44,154 bases of DNA from an uncultured bacterium (GTDB lineage: Bacteria > Bacillota > Clostridia > Oscillospirales > Oscillospiraceae), in contig CASFCS010000029.1 in NCBI GenBank assembly GCA_949293245.1, positions 1 through 44,154 of the forward strand, written 5' to 3'. Below, one piece after another: positions 8,527 through 17,581 of this stretch. The notes beneath the pieces were generated by a model, which saw only the letters and a list, made by a program, of their open reading frames with translations, had not been told where the DNA came from and made no database searches. Positions within the stretch are counted from its first letter, which is position 1; each line of letters starts with the position of its first letter. The position numbers were made by a program, and so were the translations under genes.

Positions 8527-9177
8527 GTGAAGATCAACGAGGTGGAGGCCCTGGTGGGCATCAGCAAGCGCAACATCCGCTTCTATGAGAAGGAGGGCCT
8601 CCTCACCCCCGGGCGCAACAGCGACAACGGCTACCGGGAGTACGGGCAGGAGGACGTGGACACCCTCAAGCAAGTCAAGCTCCTGCGGAAGCTGGACGTG
8701 CCCCTGGAGGAGATCCGCCGCTTGCAGCGGGGGGAGCTCACGGTGGAGGACGTGATGGGGCGGCACATCATCGCCCTGGAGCGGCAGCAGGACAGCCTGG
8801 AGGCCATGGGGGCCATGTGCGCCCAGCTGCTGGAGGAGCGGCCCGCCCTGGAGGAGCTGGACGCCGACCGATATCTGGCCCAGATGGAGGCCCAGGAGAG
8901 AGGAGGTACACGGTTTGTGAACATCAAACGCAGGGATACCAGACGCAAGTACATCGCCCCGGTGGCGGCGGCCCTGGGGATGGTGGCGCTGATGGGGGGG
9001 ATGCTGGCCCTGATTTTGTGGGGCTTCAGCGTGGACGTGGAGGAGGCGCCCCCCCTGCCCCTGGTGCTGTTCCTGGCGGCCATCCCCATTGTCATCATTC
9101 TGGGGGTCATTGCCGCTTTGTGCCAGCGCATCAAGCAGATCAGAGGAGGGGAAGAGGATGCTGCTTCTCAATATTGA
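8527..9177 (+). CDS. MerR-family regulator with two C-terminal membrane helices
   Basis: 216 residues from GTG 8527, which has AGAGGAG at 8 nt; the alternative GTG 8518 overlaps the ribosome-binding site. Residues 1-70 are a MerR-type winged helix (ISKRNIRFYEKEGLLTPGR, YREYGQEDVDTLKQVKLLRKL). A helical linker follows to about residue 120. The effector domain is replaced by two hydrophobic segments (about 140-165 and 175-200), so the protein is probably membrane-anchored. It heads an operon with YbjQ and an ABC exporter; control of that operon through the 19-bp-spacer promoter is inferred. The signal is unknown. The start of the next gene overlaps its 3' end by 20 nt. Confidence 0.8.
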   Translation: MKINEVEALVGISKRNIRFYEKEGLLTPGRNSDNGYREYGQEDVDTLKQVKLLRKLDVPLEEIRRLQRGELTVEDVMGRHIIALERQQDSLEAMGAMCAQLLEERPALEELDADRYLAQMEAQERGGTRFVNIKRRDTRRKYIAPVAAALGMVALMGGMLALILWGFSVDVEEAPPLPLVLFLAAIPIVIILGVIAALCQRIKQIRGGEEDAASQY

Positions 9178-9481
9178 CTATGTGCCCGGCTATCGGGTCA
9201 GAGCCCTGGCCATGGTGAAGGGCAACGTGGTCATGAGCAAGAACATTGGCCGGGACTTTATGGCCGGCATGAAAACCCTGGTGGGGGGCGAGATCGAGAG
9301 CTACACCGAGCTCCTTCGGGAGGCCCGGCAGATCGCCACCAAGCGCATGGTGGACGAGGCGGAGGCCCTGGGGGCCGACGGGGTGATCAACATCCGGGTG
9401 GCCAGCTCCTCCCTGATGCAGGGGGCGGCGGAGATTATCGTGTACGGCACCGCCGTGCGGCTGGAAGAGACCCAGGACTGA
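9158..9481 (+). CDS. YbjQ/UPF0145 family protein
   Basis: 107 residues. ATG 9158 follows AGGAGGGGAAG and overlaps the end of the MerR-like gene by 20 nt. The family signature is clear: VPGYRVRALAMVKGN at the N-terminus, EARQIATKRMVDEAEALGADGVINIR in the middle and EIIVYGTAV at the end. These small proteins form oligomeric rings; their function is not established. Position between a membrane-bound regulator and an ABC transporter suggests an envelope-stress or export role, which is inference only. Confidence 0.88.
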   Translation: MLLLNIDYVPGYRVRALAMVKGNVVMSKNIGRDFMAGMKTLVGGEIESYTELLREARQIATKRMVDEAEALGADGVINIRVASSSLMQGAAEIIVYGTAVRLEETQD

Positions 9482-9499
9482 GAAAAAGGAGAGAGATCC

Positions 9500-10219
9500 A
9501 TGCTGCGTATTTCACACTATTCCAAGACCTACCCCGGGGGCAAGCAGGCGGTGCAGGACCTGAATCTCCACGTAAAGCCCGGGGAGATCTTCGGATTCAT
9601 CGGCCACAACGGGGCGGGCAAGACCACCACGCTGCGCTCCGTGGCGGGGATACTGGACTTTGAGGAGGGGACCATCACCATCGACGGCCACGACATCCTC
9701 CGGGAGCCCCTGGCGGCCAAGAAGGTCACCGCCTTTCTGCCGGACAACCCCGACCTCTACCCCTTTATGACCGGCATTTCCTACCTGAATTTTATTGCGG
9801 ACCTGTACGACATCCCAGGGGAGGCCCGCACCGCCGGCATCGGGCGCTACGGGGAGGCCTTCGGCCTCACCGGCGACCTGGGCAGCTCCATCGGCAGCTA
9901 CTCCCACGGGATGCGCCAGAAGCTGGCCCTCATCTCCGCGCTGATCCGCAGCCCCAGGCTGCTGATCCTGGACGAGCCCTTTGTGGGCCTGGACCCGGTG
10001 GCGGCCCACCGCCTCAAGGAGTTTCTGGGGGAGCTGTGTGAGGCGGGGGGCGCGGTGTTCTTCTCCACCCACGTGCTGGAGGTGGCGGAGAAGCTGTGCC
10101 ACTCCATCGCCATCATCCGGGACGGCCGCCTGGTGAAGGCGGGACCCACCCGGGAGGTGGTGGGGGACTCCTCCCTGGAGGAGGTCTTTCTGGAGCTGGA
10201 GGGGGAGGACCATGGGTAA
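9500..10219 (+). CDS. ABC transporter ATP-binding protein
   Basis: 239 residues. Walker A GHNGAGKTT at residues 35-43, signature SYSHGMRQK near 133, Walker B LLILDEP near 152, and the switch His in FFSTHVLEV near 190. Short linker and domain order fit the exporter (CcmA/YhaQ-like) subgroup. The 3' end overlaps the permease gene by 8 nt, so the two are translationally coupled. The substrate cannot be inferred. Confidence 0.92.
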   Translation: MLRISHYSKTYPGGKQAVQDLNLHVKPGEIFGFIGHNGAGKTTTLRSVAGILDFEEGTITIDGHDILREPLAAKKVTAFLPDNPDLYPFMTGISYLNFIADLYDIPGEARTAGIGRYGEAFGLTGDLGSSIGSYSHGMRQKLALISALIRSPRLLILDEPFVGLDPVAAHRLKEFLGELCEAGGAVFFSTHVLEVAEKLCHSIAIIRDGRLVKAGPTREVVGDSSLEEVFLELEGEDHG

Positions 10220-11816
10220 GAAATTCCGCGCCCTGCTCCTGGTGAATTTGCGCTCCATGCTGCTCACCTCCACCCGGGGGGGCGGAGGCTGGCGGGGCAA
10301 GCGGGCCCTCTCCGGCGGCGGGCTGCTGGCCCTCATCGCCTTTCTGGCCCTCTACGTGTCGGTGACCTACAGCTCCCTCATGGTGTCCCAGCTGGCCCCC
10401 CTGGGGCTGGAGTACCTGGCGGTGGTGATCATGGGGATGCTGTCCGTGGTGATGGGCACCATGTACACCGTCTTTGCGGTGCAGGGGGTGGTGTTCGGCG
10501 GGAAGGACAACGACCTGATGCTCTCCCTGCCCATCTCCCCCTTCCAGCTGATGCTGGCCCGGGTGATGGCCCTGGTGGTGGAGAACCTGGTGTGCACCCT
10601 CTTCATGGTGGTGCCCGCCGGGGTGTGCTGCTACCTGGCCGCCGGAGGGGACGGCCTCTACTTCCTCCGCCTGGCGGCGGCGGGGATCTTTTTGTCCCTG
10701 CTGCCCACGGTGCTGGCCATGGTGGGGGGCTGGGCCCTCACCTGGCTGTCCGCCCGGATGGGGGGGCGGGGTGTGCTGGCCAAGAACCTGGCCTACTTGC
10801 TGCTGCTGGCGGCGGTGATGGTCTTTGCCTTCTTCAGCTCCACCGCCCTCACCCAGCTGGCCAGCTATGCCGCCGGACTGGAGCAGGCGGCCAGCACCTG
10901 GGGCATCCTGTTTTTGTGGATGGCCCGGGGGGTCCAGGGGGACTGGGGGCTTTTAGCAGCCTTCCTGGCGGTGTGCATCCTCCCCTTCCTGGCGGTGGTA
11001 TGGCTCTTCGGCCGCAGCTATAAGCGCCTCCTCTCCGCCTCGGGCCCCAGAGCAAGGCGAACCGCCTTCCGCCTGGAGCGGCAGCGGGCTGCGGGACAGA
11101 CCCGGGCTCTGGTGGGCCGGGAGCTCAGGCGCTATTTCTCCATCCCCATCTACTTTTTCAACACCGGGGTGGGCCCCATTATGATGGTCATCGGGGCGGT
11201 GGCCGCCCTGATCAAGCGGGAGGACCTGAGTATCCTCACCTGGGCCATGGAGAAGGAGCTGGGGCTGCCTATGGCCCTGCTGCTGGGGGCCGCCGTGACC
11301 TTTATGCTGGCCACCTGCGCCGTCACCGCCACCTCCATCAGCCTGGAGGGGCAGTGCCTGTGGATCCTGCGGGAGGCCCCCGTATCCGAGGGGCGGCTGT
11401 TTGCCGCCAAGTGTGCCTGCCAGTATGTTCTGACCATCCCGGTCACTCTGGTGACGGTGCCCCTGCTGTGCTGGGCCATGGGGATCCAGCCGGCGGAAGG
11501 GGGGCTGCTCACGGCGGCGTGCCTCCTCTTTGCCCTGTTCCACGCCCCTCTGGGGCTGGTCATCAACCTGCTCTTTCCCAGGCTGGACGCCCCCAATGAG
11601 ACCGTGGTGGTCAAGCAGTCCATGGCCGCCATGCTGGGCATTTTTCTACCCATGGCGGTGATCCCCCTGGGGGCCCTGGCGTGGTTTCTCCTGGGTGAGA
11701 CCCTGGGCGCGGCGGGGGTGCTGGCGGTGCTGTGCCTGGTGCTGCTGGCCCTGACAGGGGGGTGCTGGGCCGCCCTCCTGCGGTGGGGACCCCGCCGCCT
11801 GGGACAGCTGGTGTGA
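10212..11816 (+). CDS. ABC transporter permease (putative exporter)
   Basis: 534 residues with about twelve hydrophobic segments in two halves, separated by a basic cytoplasmic stretch around residues 270-300 (SGPRARRTAFRLERQRAAGQ). NDLMLSLPIS near residue 100 is typical of ABC-2-like exporter permeases with an ABC_export domain. Overlaps the ATPase gene by 8 nt and closes the four-gene operon; a terminator follows. The number of helices is my estimate from hydrophobicity. Confidence 0.85.
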   Translation: MGKKFRALLLVNLRSMLLTSTRGGGGWRGKRALSGGGLLALIAFLALYVSVTYSSLMVSQLAPLGLEYLAVVIMGMLSVVMGTMYTVFAVQGVVFGGKDNDLMLSLPISPFQLMLARVMALVVENLVCTLFMVVPAGVCCYLAAGGDGLYFLRLAAAGIFLSLLPTVLAMVGGWALTWLSARMGGRGVLAKNLAYLLLLAAVMVFAFFSSTALTQLASYAAGLEQAASTWGILFLWMARGVQGDWGLLAAFLAVCILPFLAVVWLFGRSYKRLLSASGPRARRTAFRLERQRAAGQTRALVGRELRRYFSIPIYFFNTGVGPIMMVIGAVAALIKREDLSILTWAMEKELGLPMALLLGAAVTFMLATCAVTATSISLEGQCLWILREAPVSEGRLFAAKCACQYVLTIPVTLVTVPLLCWAMGIQPAEGGLLTAACLLFALFHAPLGLVINLLFPRLDAPNETVVVKQSMAAMLGIFLPMAVIPLGALAWFLLGETLGAAGVLAVLCLVLLALTGGCWAALLRWGPRRLGQLV

Positions 11817-11867
11817 GAGGGGCGCAGTTTTAGAAAAGGGGCAGAGAAAGTGCCCGAAAAGTTTGGT

Positions 11868-11908
11868 GCGGGACACCGGGGGTTTTCCCCGGTGTCCTGC
11901 CTTTTTTT
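11868..11908 (+). terminator. Terminator of the MerR/YbjQ/ABC operon
   Basis: 11-bp stem GGACACCGGGG, loop GTTTT, exact complement, then seven T. Confidence 0.9.
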
Positions 11909-12011
11909 GAGAGAAATTTTGAATATTTCAAAAAAACCGGGAGATATTGAAACCGGAAGGAGGTCAAAACGCCGAAATTTACCTGCAGGCCCTGTGGGAA
12001 TAAAAATTACT

Positions 12012-12040
12012 TTGATTTTACATAACGGAGATGCTATAAT
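12012..12040 (+). promoter_or_regulatory. murA promoter
   Basis: TTGATT, 17 bp, perfect TATAAT. The start point would be near 12047, about 140 nt upstream of the TTG start codon. Confidence 0.8.
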
Positions 12041-12189
12041 GTATCCGGTTCATGACGCCTGTTTCCCAATGGGAGGCAGTGCTTTCCATATATAACATCC
12101 AAAGAGAACGCACTTGGAACACACCCGCGCCGCCGGAGGGCTCCGGAGAGGCCGGGTCCACGGGACATGACTTGAAGAGGTGCAGCCTT

Positions 12190-13482
12190 TTGAATAAATA
12201 TGTCATTCACGGCGGAAAGCCGCTGTATGGTAAGATCGAGATCAGCGGCGCCAAGAACGCCGCGGTGGGCATCATTCCCGCCGCGCTGCTGGTAGACGGC
12301 GTGTGCCGCATTGAAAATATTCCCCAGATCAGCGACGTGACTCTGATTCTGAACATCCTCCAGGAGCTGGGCGCCTCGGTGCGCACCATCAACCGCACCA
12401 CTGTGGAGATCGACTGCAGCCACATCCGCAACGCCCGGGTGTCCTACGAGCTGGGCCGGAAGATCCGGGCCAGCTACTACCTCATCGGCGCCATGCTCAG
12501 CCGCTTCGGCTGGGCCGAGGTGCCCCTGCCCGGGGGCTGCGACTTCGGCGGGCGGCCCATCGACCAGCACATCAAGGGCTTCCTGGCCATGGGGGCCAAT
12601 GTGGAGATCGAGGGGGGCTATGTCCGCGCCCGGGCCCTCAGCGGCAAGATGCAGGGCACCCAGGTGTATTTTGACATCGTCTCCGTGGGGGCCACCATGA
12701 ATATCATGCTGGCCGCCACCCTGGCCCAGGGCCTCACCGTCATTGAAAACGCCGCCAAGGAGCCCCACATCGTGGACCTGGCCAACTTCCTCAACTCCAT
12801 GGGGGCCGACATCATGGGCGCCGGCACCGATGTGATCAAGGTCCGGGGCGTGGAGCGCCTGACCGGCGGCACCTACTCCATCATCCCCGACCAGATCGAG
12901 GCGGGCACCTACATGGCCGCCGTGGCCGCCGCCGGGGGCGAGGTGCGGGTGTGCAACGTGATCCCCAAGCACATGGAGTGCATCACCAACAAGCTGGTGG
13001 AGATGGGCGTGAGCGTCACCGAGGAGGACGACTCCCTCATCGTCAGCCGCAGCGGCCCTCTGCTGCGCACCAACGTCAAGACCATGCCCTATCCCGGCTT
13101 CCCCACGGATATGCAGCCCCAGATCGCCGCGGTGCTCTGCCTGGCCAAGGGCACCAGCGTCCTCACCGAGGGGGTGTGGGACAACCGCTACCGCTATGTG
13201 GACGAGTTCCGCCGCCTGGGGGCCAAGATCCAGGTGGACGGGAAGATCGCCGTCATCGAGGGGGTGCCCCGGCTCACCGGCGCGCCCATGCGGGCCTGTG
13301 ATCTGCGGGCCGGGGCCGCCATGGTCATTGCCGGCCTGGCCGCCCAGGGTACCACCGAGATTGAGTGCATCCACCACATCGAGCGGGGGTACGAGGACAT
13401 TGTGCGCAAGCTCCGGGGCGTGGGGGCCGACATCCAGGTGGTGGAGGTGCCCGAGGAGAAGGAGCAGACCAGCGCGGGCTGA
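12190..13482 (+). CDS. murA: UDP-N-acetylglucosamine 1-carboxyvinyltransferase
   Basis: 430 residues from a TTG start, chosen because NKYVIHGGKPLYGKIEISGAKNA is where the family begins and AAGAGG lies 9 nt upstream; upstream codons show no family similarity. Transfers enolpyruvate from PEP to UDP-GlcNAc, the first committed step of peptidoglycan synthesis, in the cytoplasm. KNAA near residue 22 binds substrate. The active-site Cys is C117 in LPGGCDFGG, the Cys attacked by fosfomycin. DQIEAGTYMAA carries the catalytic Asp region and CDLRAGA the conserved Arg. Firmicutes often have two copies; this could be either. Confidence 0.96.
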   Translation: MNKYVIHGGKPLYGKIEISGAKNAAVGIIPAALLVDGVCRIENIPQISDVTLILNILQELGASVRTINRTTVEIDCSHIRNARVSYELGRKIRASYYLIGAMLSRFGWAEVPLPGGCDFGGRPIDQHIKGFLAMGANVEIEGGYVRARALSGKMQGTQVYFDIVSVGATMNIMLAATLAQGLTVIENAAKEPHIVDLANFLNSMGADIMGAGTDVIKVRGVERLTGGTYSIIPDQIEAGTYMAAVAAAGGEVRVCNVIPKHMECITNKLVEMGVSVTEEDDSLIVSRSGPLLRTNVKTMPYPGFPTDMQPQIAAVLCLAKGTSVLTEGVWDNRYRYVDEFRRLGAKIQVDGKIAVIEGVPRLTGAPMRACDLRAGAAMVIAGLAAQGTTEIECIHHIERGYEDIVRKLRGVGADIQVVEVPEEKEQTSAG

Positions 13483-13533
13483 TCTGCCGTTTTGAGAGGA
13501 GAGCGGGGAGAAGCCCAGTGGCTTCCCCGGGAG

Positions 13534-13569
13534 AGCCGTCCGCAGCGCAGGGCTTCGGACGGCTTTTTT
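13534..13569 (+). terminator. Terminator after murA
   Basis: 9-bp stem AGCCGTCCG, 13-nt loop, exact complement, then six T. Separates murA from the hydrolase gene. Confidence 0.8.
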
Positions 13570-13609
13570 GCGTGTCCCCGGCAGGGGAGAGAACAAGGGG
13601 GAGAGAGAT

Positions 13610-14398
13610 ATGCTCACAGTCACCACACTGGCCAGCGGTTCCTCGGGCAACAGCGCCCTGGTGTCCGACGGGCGCACCCACGTCCTGGTGGACGCAGGCA
13701 TCTCCGCCCGGCGTATCACCCGCAGCCTCCGGGAGCTGGGGGTGGCCCCGGAGGAGCTGGCGGGGGTGCTGGTGACCCACGAGCACACCGACCACATCTG
13801 CGGCATCAGGACCCTCCTCAAGCAGCTGCCTCTGAGGGTGTACGCCAGCCCGGGCACCGGGGCGCAGCTGTGCCGCCGCCTGCCTGAGGCGGAGGGGCGG
13901 CTGACCCTCTTTGCCCCGGGGGACACCCTGGAGGTGGGCACCCTGGAGGTGGAGACCTTCCCCACCCCCCACGACACCGCCCAGAGCGTGGGCTACACCC
14001 TGGCCGCCGGGGGGCGCAAGGCCGCCATCGTCACCGACCTGGGCCATGTGACCCCGGCGGTGGCCCGGGCCCTCCGGGGGGCCCATCTGCTGGTGGCGGA
14101 GACCAACCACGACGTGGAGTGGGTCCGCTCCGGGCCCTACCCCTACTTTTTGAAGGAGCGCATCCTGGGAAACCGGGGCCACCTGTCCAATGAGGCGGGG
14201 GCGGAGCTGGTGTGCCAGGGGGTGGAGTGGGGCGCCCAAACCGTGGTGCTGGCCCACCTCTCCGCGGAGAACAACACCCCCGCCCGGGCTCTGGACACCG
14301 TCACCCGTGCCCTGGCCGCCCGGGGCATCCGGCCGGGGGAGGATGTGGCCGTGGCGGTGGCCCCCCGGGCGGAGCGGGGGGAGACCTATGTGGTGTGA
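13610..14398 (+). CDS. MBL-fold metallohydrolase, WalJ/YycJ-like
   Basis: 262 residues. The start ATG follows AGGGGGAGAG. The metallo-beta-lactamase motif THEHTDH (about residues 57-63) binds two metals; LASGSSGNSALV at the N-terminus and LAHLSAENNTP near the end are typical of the WalJ/YycJ group. In other Firmicutes this exonuclease-like protein is usually in the walRK operon; here the two-component genes are absent and it precedes rlmH, an order also common in Firmicutes. The gap to rlmH is 21 bp, so the two are probably cotranscribed. Confidence 0.88.
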   Translation: MLTVTTLASGSSGNSALVSDGRTHVLVDAGISARRITRSLRELGVAPEELAGVLVTHEHTDHICGIRTLLKQLPLRVYASPGTGAQLCRRLPEAEGRLTLFAPGDTLEVGTLEVETFPTPHDTAQSVGYTLAAGGRKAAIVTDLGHVTPAVARALRGAHLLVAETNHDVEWVRSGPYPYFLKERILGNRGHLSNEAGAELVCQGVEWGAQTVVLAHLSAENNTPARALDTVTRALAARGIRPGEDVAVAVAPRAERGETYVV

Positions 14399-14419
14399 CA
14401 AAGTGAGGAGGGAGCGGAC

Positions 14420-14902
14420 ATGCTGACCATCCATGTGCTGTGCGTGGGCAAGCTGAAGGAAAAATTCTACATAGAGGCCGCCGGGGAGTACGCCAAGCGC
14501 CTGGGGGGCTACTGCCGCTTCCAGCTCACGGAACTGCCCGAGGAGCGCCTGCCCGATAACCCCTCCCCGGCCCAGGTCCAGGCCGCCCTCCAGCGGGAGG
14601 GGGAGGCCCTTCTCCGGCGGCTGCCCAAGGGGGCGGCGGTGACCGCCTTGTGCGTGGAGGGGAAGCTCATGTCCAGCGAGGAGCTCAGCAGGAAGGTGGC
14701 GGCCTGGGCGGGCCAGGGGTACAGCCAGCTGGCCTTCCTCATCGGCTCGTCCTACGGATTGCACCCCAGCGTGAAGGAGCGCGCGGCGCTGCGGCTGTCC
14801 ATGTCCCCCATGACCTTCCCCCACCACCTGGCCCGGGTGATGCTGCTGGAGCAGCTCTACCGGGCCTTCAAGATCGGGGAGGGGTCGGCATACCACAAAT
14901 AA
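14420..14902 (+). CDS. rlmH: 23S rRNA (pseudouridine1915-N3)-methyltransferase
   Basis: 160 residues, the family length. SPOUT-type methyltransferase acting on pseudouridine 1915 in helix 69 of the assembled ribosome. The knot region FLIGSSYGLHPSVKERA and the C-terminal RVMLLEQLYRAFKI with terminal YHK are diagnostic. Start ATG with GAGGAGGGAG upstream. Follows the WalJ-like gene. Confidence 0.96.
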   Translation: MLTIHVLCVGKLKEKFYIEAAGEYAKRLGGYCRFQLTELPEERLPDNPSPAQVQAALQREGEALLRRLPKGAAVTALCVEGKLMSSEELSRKVAAWAGQGYSQLAFLIGSSYGLHPSVKERAALRLSMSPMTFPHHLARVMLLEQLYRAFKIGEGSAYHK

Positions 14903-14967
14903 GTGGGGCCAGGGGCCAAAAATGTGTAAAAATGACTGAAATACTGCTGGAGTTTTTCTGTAGACTG

Positions 14968-14976
14968 TGGTATACT
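14968..14976 (+). promoter_or_regulatory. pgcA extended -10 promoter
   Basis: TGGTATACT; no good -35. Lies 67 bp before the pgcA start. Confidence 0.55.
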
Positions 14977-15042
14977 CACAACAAAGAGCGGATCACCGCG
15001 GTTCCCCAAGGGGAATGTTAACAGAGTGGAGGTCATGTAATA

Positions 15043-16770
15043 ATGTCGTACCGTGATATGTATGAACAGTGGCTTGCAAGCCCCGCCCTCAGCGATGCCG
15101 AGAAGGCGGAGCTCCAGGCCATTGCCGCCGACGAGAAGGAGATCGAGAGCCGCTTCTTCGCCCCCCTGGATTTCGGCACCGCCGGTCTCCGGGGCACCAT
15201 GTGTGTGGGATTGCATCAGATGAACGTCCACGTCATCCGCCACGCCACCCAGGCCTTTGCCGAGGTCATCCTGGCCGAGGGGCCCGAGGCCGTGAAGCGG
15301 GGCGTGGCCGTGTGCTTCGACTGCCGCAACAACTCCCAGCTCTTCGCCCGTGAGGCCGCCCGGGTCATGGCGGGCAACGGCATCCCCGTGCGTCTGTTTG
15401 AGTCCCTGCGGCCCACCCCCGAGCTCTCCTTCGCCGTGCGGGAGTACGGCTGCATCGCCGGCATCAACGTCACTGCCAGCCACAACCCCAAGGAGTACAA
15501 CGGCTACAAGGTCTACTGGGAGGACGGCGCCCAGCTGCCCCCCGTCCACGCCGACGAGGTGGCCAAGAAGATGAAGGAGCTGGACGTGTTCACCAGCGTG
15601 AAGCTCTCCGACTACGACCAGGCCGTGGCCGACGGCCTCATCACCATCATGGGCGCCGAGACCGACGAGAAGTTCCTGGCCAATGTGATGGCCCAGGCCA
15701 ACGACCCCGCCGTGGTGGCCCAGGTGGCGGACACCTTCAAGATGGTGTACACCCCCTTCCACGGCACCGGCTACAAGCTCATCCCCGAGGCCCTGCGCCG
15801 TCTGGGCATGAAGCACGTCATCTGCGTCCCCGAGCAGATGGTCATCGACGGGGACTTCCCCACCGTGGTCTCCCCCAACCCCGAGAACCCCGAGGGCTTC
15901 GCCCTGGCCGTGGAGCTGGCCAAGAAGGAGGGGGCCGACTTCATCCTGGGCTCCGACCCCGACGCCGACCGTGTGGGCATCATGGTCAAGACCAGCGACG
16001 GCGACTTCGTGGTCATCAGCGGCAACCAGACCGGCGTGCTGCTGCTGGACTACCTTATCGGCGCCAAGAAGCGGGCGGGCACCATGCCTAAGAAGCCCGT
16101 GGCCCTCAAGACCATCGTCACCACCGAGATGGCCCGCAAGGTGGCCCAGGTCAACGGCCTTCAGTGCTACGACACCTTCACCGGCTTCAAGTTCCTGGCC
16201 GAGAAGAAGGACAAGCTGGAGTCCACCGGCGAGGGCAAGGTGCTCATGTCCTACGAGGAGAGCTACGGCTACATGGTGGGCGACTACGTCCGGGACAAGG
16301 ATGCCGTCTCCGCCTCCATGCTCCTCAGCGAGATGGCCGCCTGGTACGCCAGCCAGGGCATGACCCTGTACGACGCCCTCCAGGCCCTGTACCAGAAGTA
16401 CGGCTTCTACGCCGAGAAGACCATGAACCTGGTGATGCCCGGCCTGGACGGCCTGAAGAAGATGGCCGACCTGATGGCCGGCCTGCGCCAGACTCCGCCC
16501 GCCGAGATCGCCGGCACCAAGGTGGCCGTGTGGAAGGACTACAAGGACGGCTCCGCCGTCAACGCCGAGACCGGCGAGAAGGAGCAGATGGAGCTCACCG
16601 GGTCCAACGTGCTGCGCTATGAGATGGCCGACGGCACCAGCGTCATCGTCCGCCCCTCCGGCACCGAGCCCAAGGTCAAGGTTTACATCCTGGCCAACGG
16701 CGCCACCAAGGCCGAGGCCGACGAGAAGGTGGCCAAGTACGCCGCCTGGGCCGAGAGCCTGAAGGGCTGA
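15043..16770 (+). CDS. pgcA: Phosphoglucomutase / phosphosugar mutase
   Basis: 575 residues, the PgcA length. Interconverts glucose-6-phosphate and glucose-1-phosphate, supplying GalU. The phosphoserine is S146 in TASHNPKEYNG. The metal loop is DPDADRVGI, the sugar-binding loop SYEESYGY and the phosphate-binding loop RPSGTEPKVKVY. DFGTAGLRG at residues 43-51 is typical of this subgroup. Start ATG has GGAGG 10 nt upstream. The very strong codon bias (GCC, CTG, AAG, ATC) suggests high expression. Monocistronic between its own promoter and terminator. Confidence 0.94.
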   Translation: MSYRDMYEQWLASPALSDAEKAELQAIAADEKEIESRFFAPLDFGTAGLRGTMCVGLHQMNVHVIRHATQAFAEVILAEGPEAVKRGVAVCFDCRNNSQLFAREAARVMAGNGIPVRLFESLRPTPELSFAVREYGCIAGINVTASHNPKEYNGYKVYWEDGAQLPPVHADEVAKKMKELDVFTSVKLSDYDQAVADGLITIMGAETDEKFLANVMAQANDPAVVAQVADTFKMVYTPFHGTGYKLIPEALRRLGMKHVICVPEQMVIDGDFPTVVSPNPENPEGFALAVELAKKEGADFILGSDPDADRVGIMVKTSDGDFVVISGNQTGVLLLDYLIGAKKRAGTMPKKPVALKTIVTTEMARKVAQVNGLQCYDTFTGFKFLAEKKDKLESTGEGKVLMSYEESYGYMVGDYVRDKDAVSASMLLSEMAAWYASQGMTLYDALQALYQKYGFYAEKTMNLVMPGLDGLKKMADLMAGLRQTPPAEIAGTKVAVWKDYKDGSAVNAETGEKEQMELTGSNVLRYEMADGTSVIVRPSGTEPKVKVYILANGATKAEADEKVAKYAAWAESLKG

Positions 16771-16785
16771 GCCCAAACCAGATGA

Positions 16786-16823
16786 AAAAAGCGTGCTGCC
16801 GGACAACCGGCAGCACGCTTTTT
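16786..16823. terminator. Bidirectional terminator between pgcA and DUF378
   Basis: 17-bp perfect stem (five A, then GCGTGCTGCCGG) with loop ACAA and complement ending in five T. Serves both convergent genes. Confidence 0.92.
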
Positions 16824-16841
16824 GCGTCGCGGGGAGAGGGG

Positions 16842-17054
16842 TCAGGTGTGGTCCCCCGAGAGATTGTCCCGGAAGAGCAGCGTGACGCACCACAGGGCCG
16901 ACAGGCCCACCAGGGTGTAGATGATGCGGCTGACGATGCCCGCCGAACCGCCGCCGATGGCGGCCACCAGGTCGAACTGGAACAGGCCGATGGAGCCCCA
17001 GTTGAGGCCCCCTACGATCAACAGGACCAGGGCGATTTTGTCAATGAGATTCAC
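16842..17054 (-). CDS. DUF378 small membrane protein
   Basis: 70 residues from a GTG start with AGGAGGT 9 nt upstream. Two membrane helices. The family signature LLIVGGLNWGSIGLFQFDLV near the N-terminus identifies DUF378 (YuzA-like). Function unknown. Transcribed on its own or with the upstream cdd gene. Confidence 0.88.
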   Translation of the reverse strand: MNLIDKIALVLLIVGGLNWGSIGLFQFDLVAAIGGGSAGIVSRIIYTLVGLSALWCVTLLFRDNLSGDHT

Positions 17055-17121
17055 GCCGGGTCTACCTCCTCACATTGGTGTCTGTGGGATAGTATGGGCA
17101 CGGCGGGAGATTTTATACCTG

Positions 17122-17523
17122 TTATTCCAAATCTGAAGGCCCAAACCCGTGGGGCAGCAGGTCCCCCAGGGTGAGGGTGACAAAATCGTGGTCCCCCCGG
17201 GCCACCAGCAGCTTCAGGCCCGGCCCGCCGAACTCATAGAGCATCTGCCGGCAGGCGCCGCAGGGCCAGCAGTAGTCCCGGGAATTGCCCACCACCGCCA
17301 GCCGCCTCCAGTCGTCCCGGTGCCCCTCGCTTACCGCCTTGACAATGGCGGTGCGCTCGGCGCAGATGGTGGAGCCATAGGCGGCGTTTTCCACGTTGCA
17401 CCCGGTGAAGATCTCACCGCCGGCGCACTCCAGCGCGGCCCCCACAGGGAAGTGGGAGTAGGGGACGTAGGAAAATTCCAGCATAGTGAAGGCCCGCTCC
17501 ACCAGTTCCTGATCGGTCAGCAC
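17122..17523 (-). CDS. cdd: Cytidine deaminase
   Basis: 133 residues. GTG 17523 is the first start giving a normal family N-terminus (LTDQELVERAFTMLEFSYVPYSHFPVGAAL); AAAGGGG lies about 11 nt upstream. Deaminates cytidine and deoxycytidine for pyrimidine salvage. Zinc ligands are C54 (in TICAE, with catalytic E56) and C88 and C91 (PCGACRQ). The frame is open far upstream over the next gene, but that part is out-of-frame shadow. Confidence 0.94.
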   Translation of the reverse strand: MLTDQELVERAFTMLEFSYVPYSHFPVGAALECAGGEIFTGCNVENAAYGSTICAERTAIVKAVSEGHRDDWRRLAVVGNSRDYCWPCGACRQMLYEFGGPGLKLLVARGDHDFVTLTLGDLLPHGFGPSDLE

Positions 17524-17581
17524 AGAGCATCGCGCCCCTTTCTGAAATAGAATAAGATGTATGGGCCCCGCCGTGGGAGGG

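Noticed and set aside
14857-16893. 678-codon antisense frame over pgcA
   Set aside because: His/Gly/Val/Leu-rich shadow of a strongly biased gene; no ribosome-binding site or domain.
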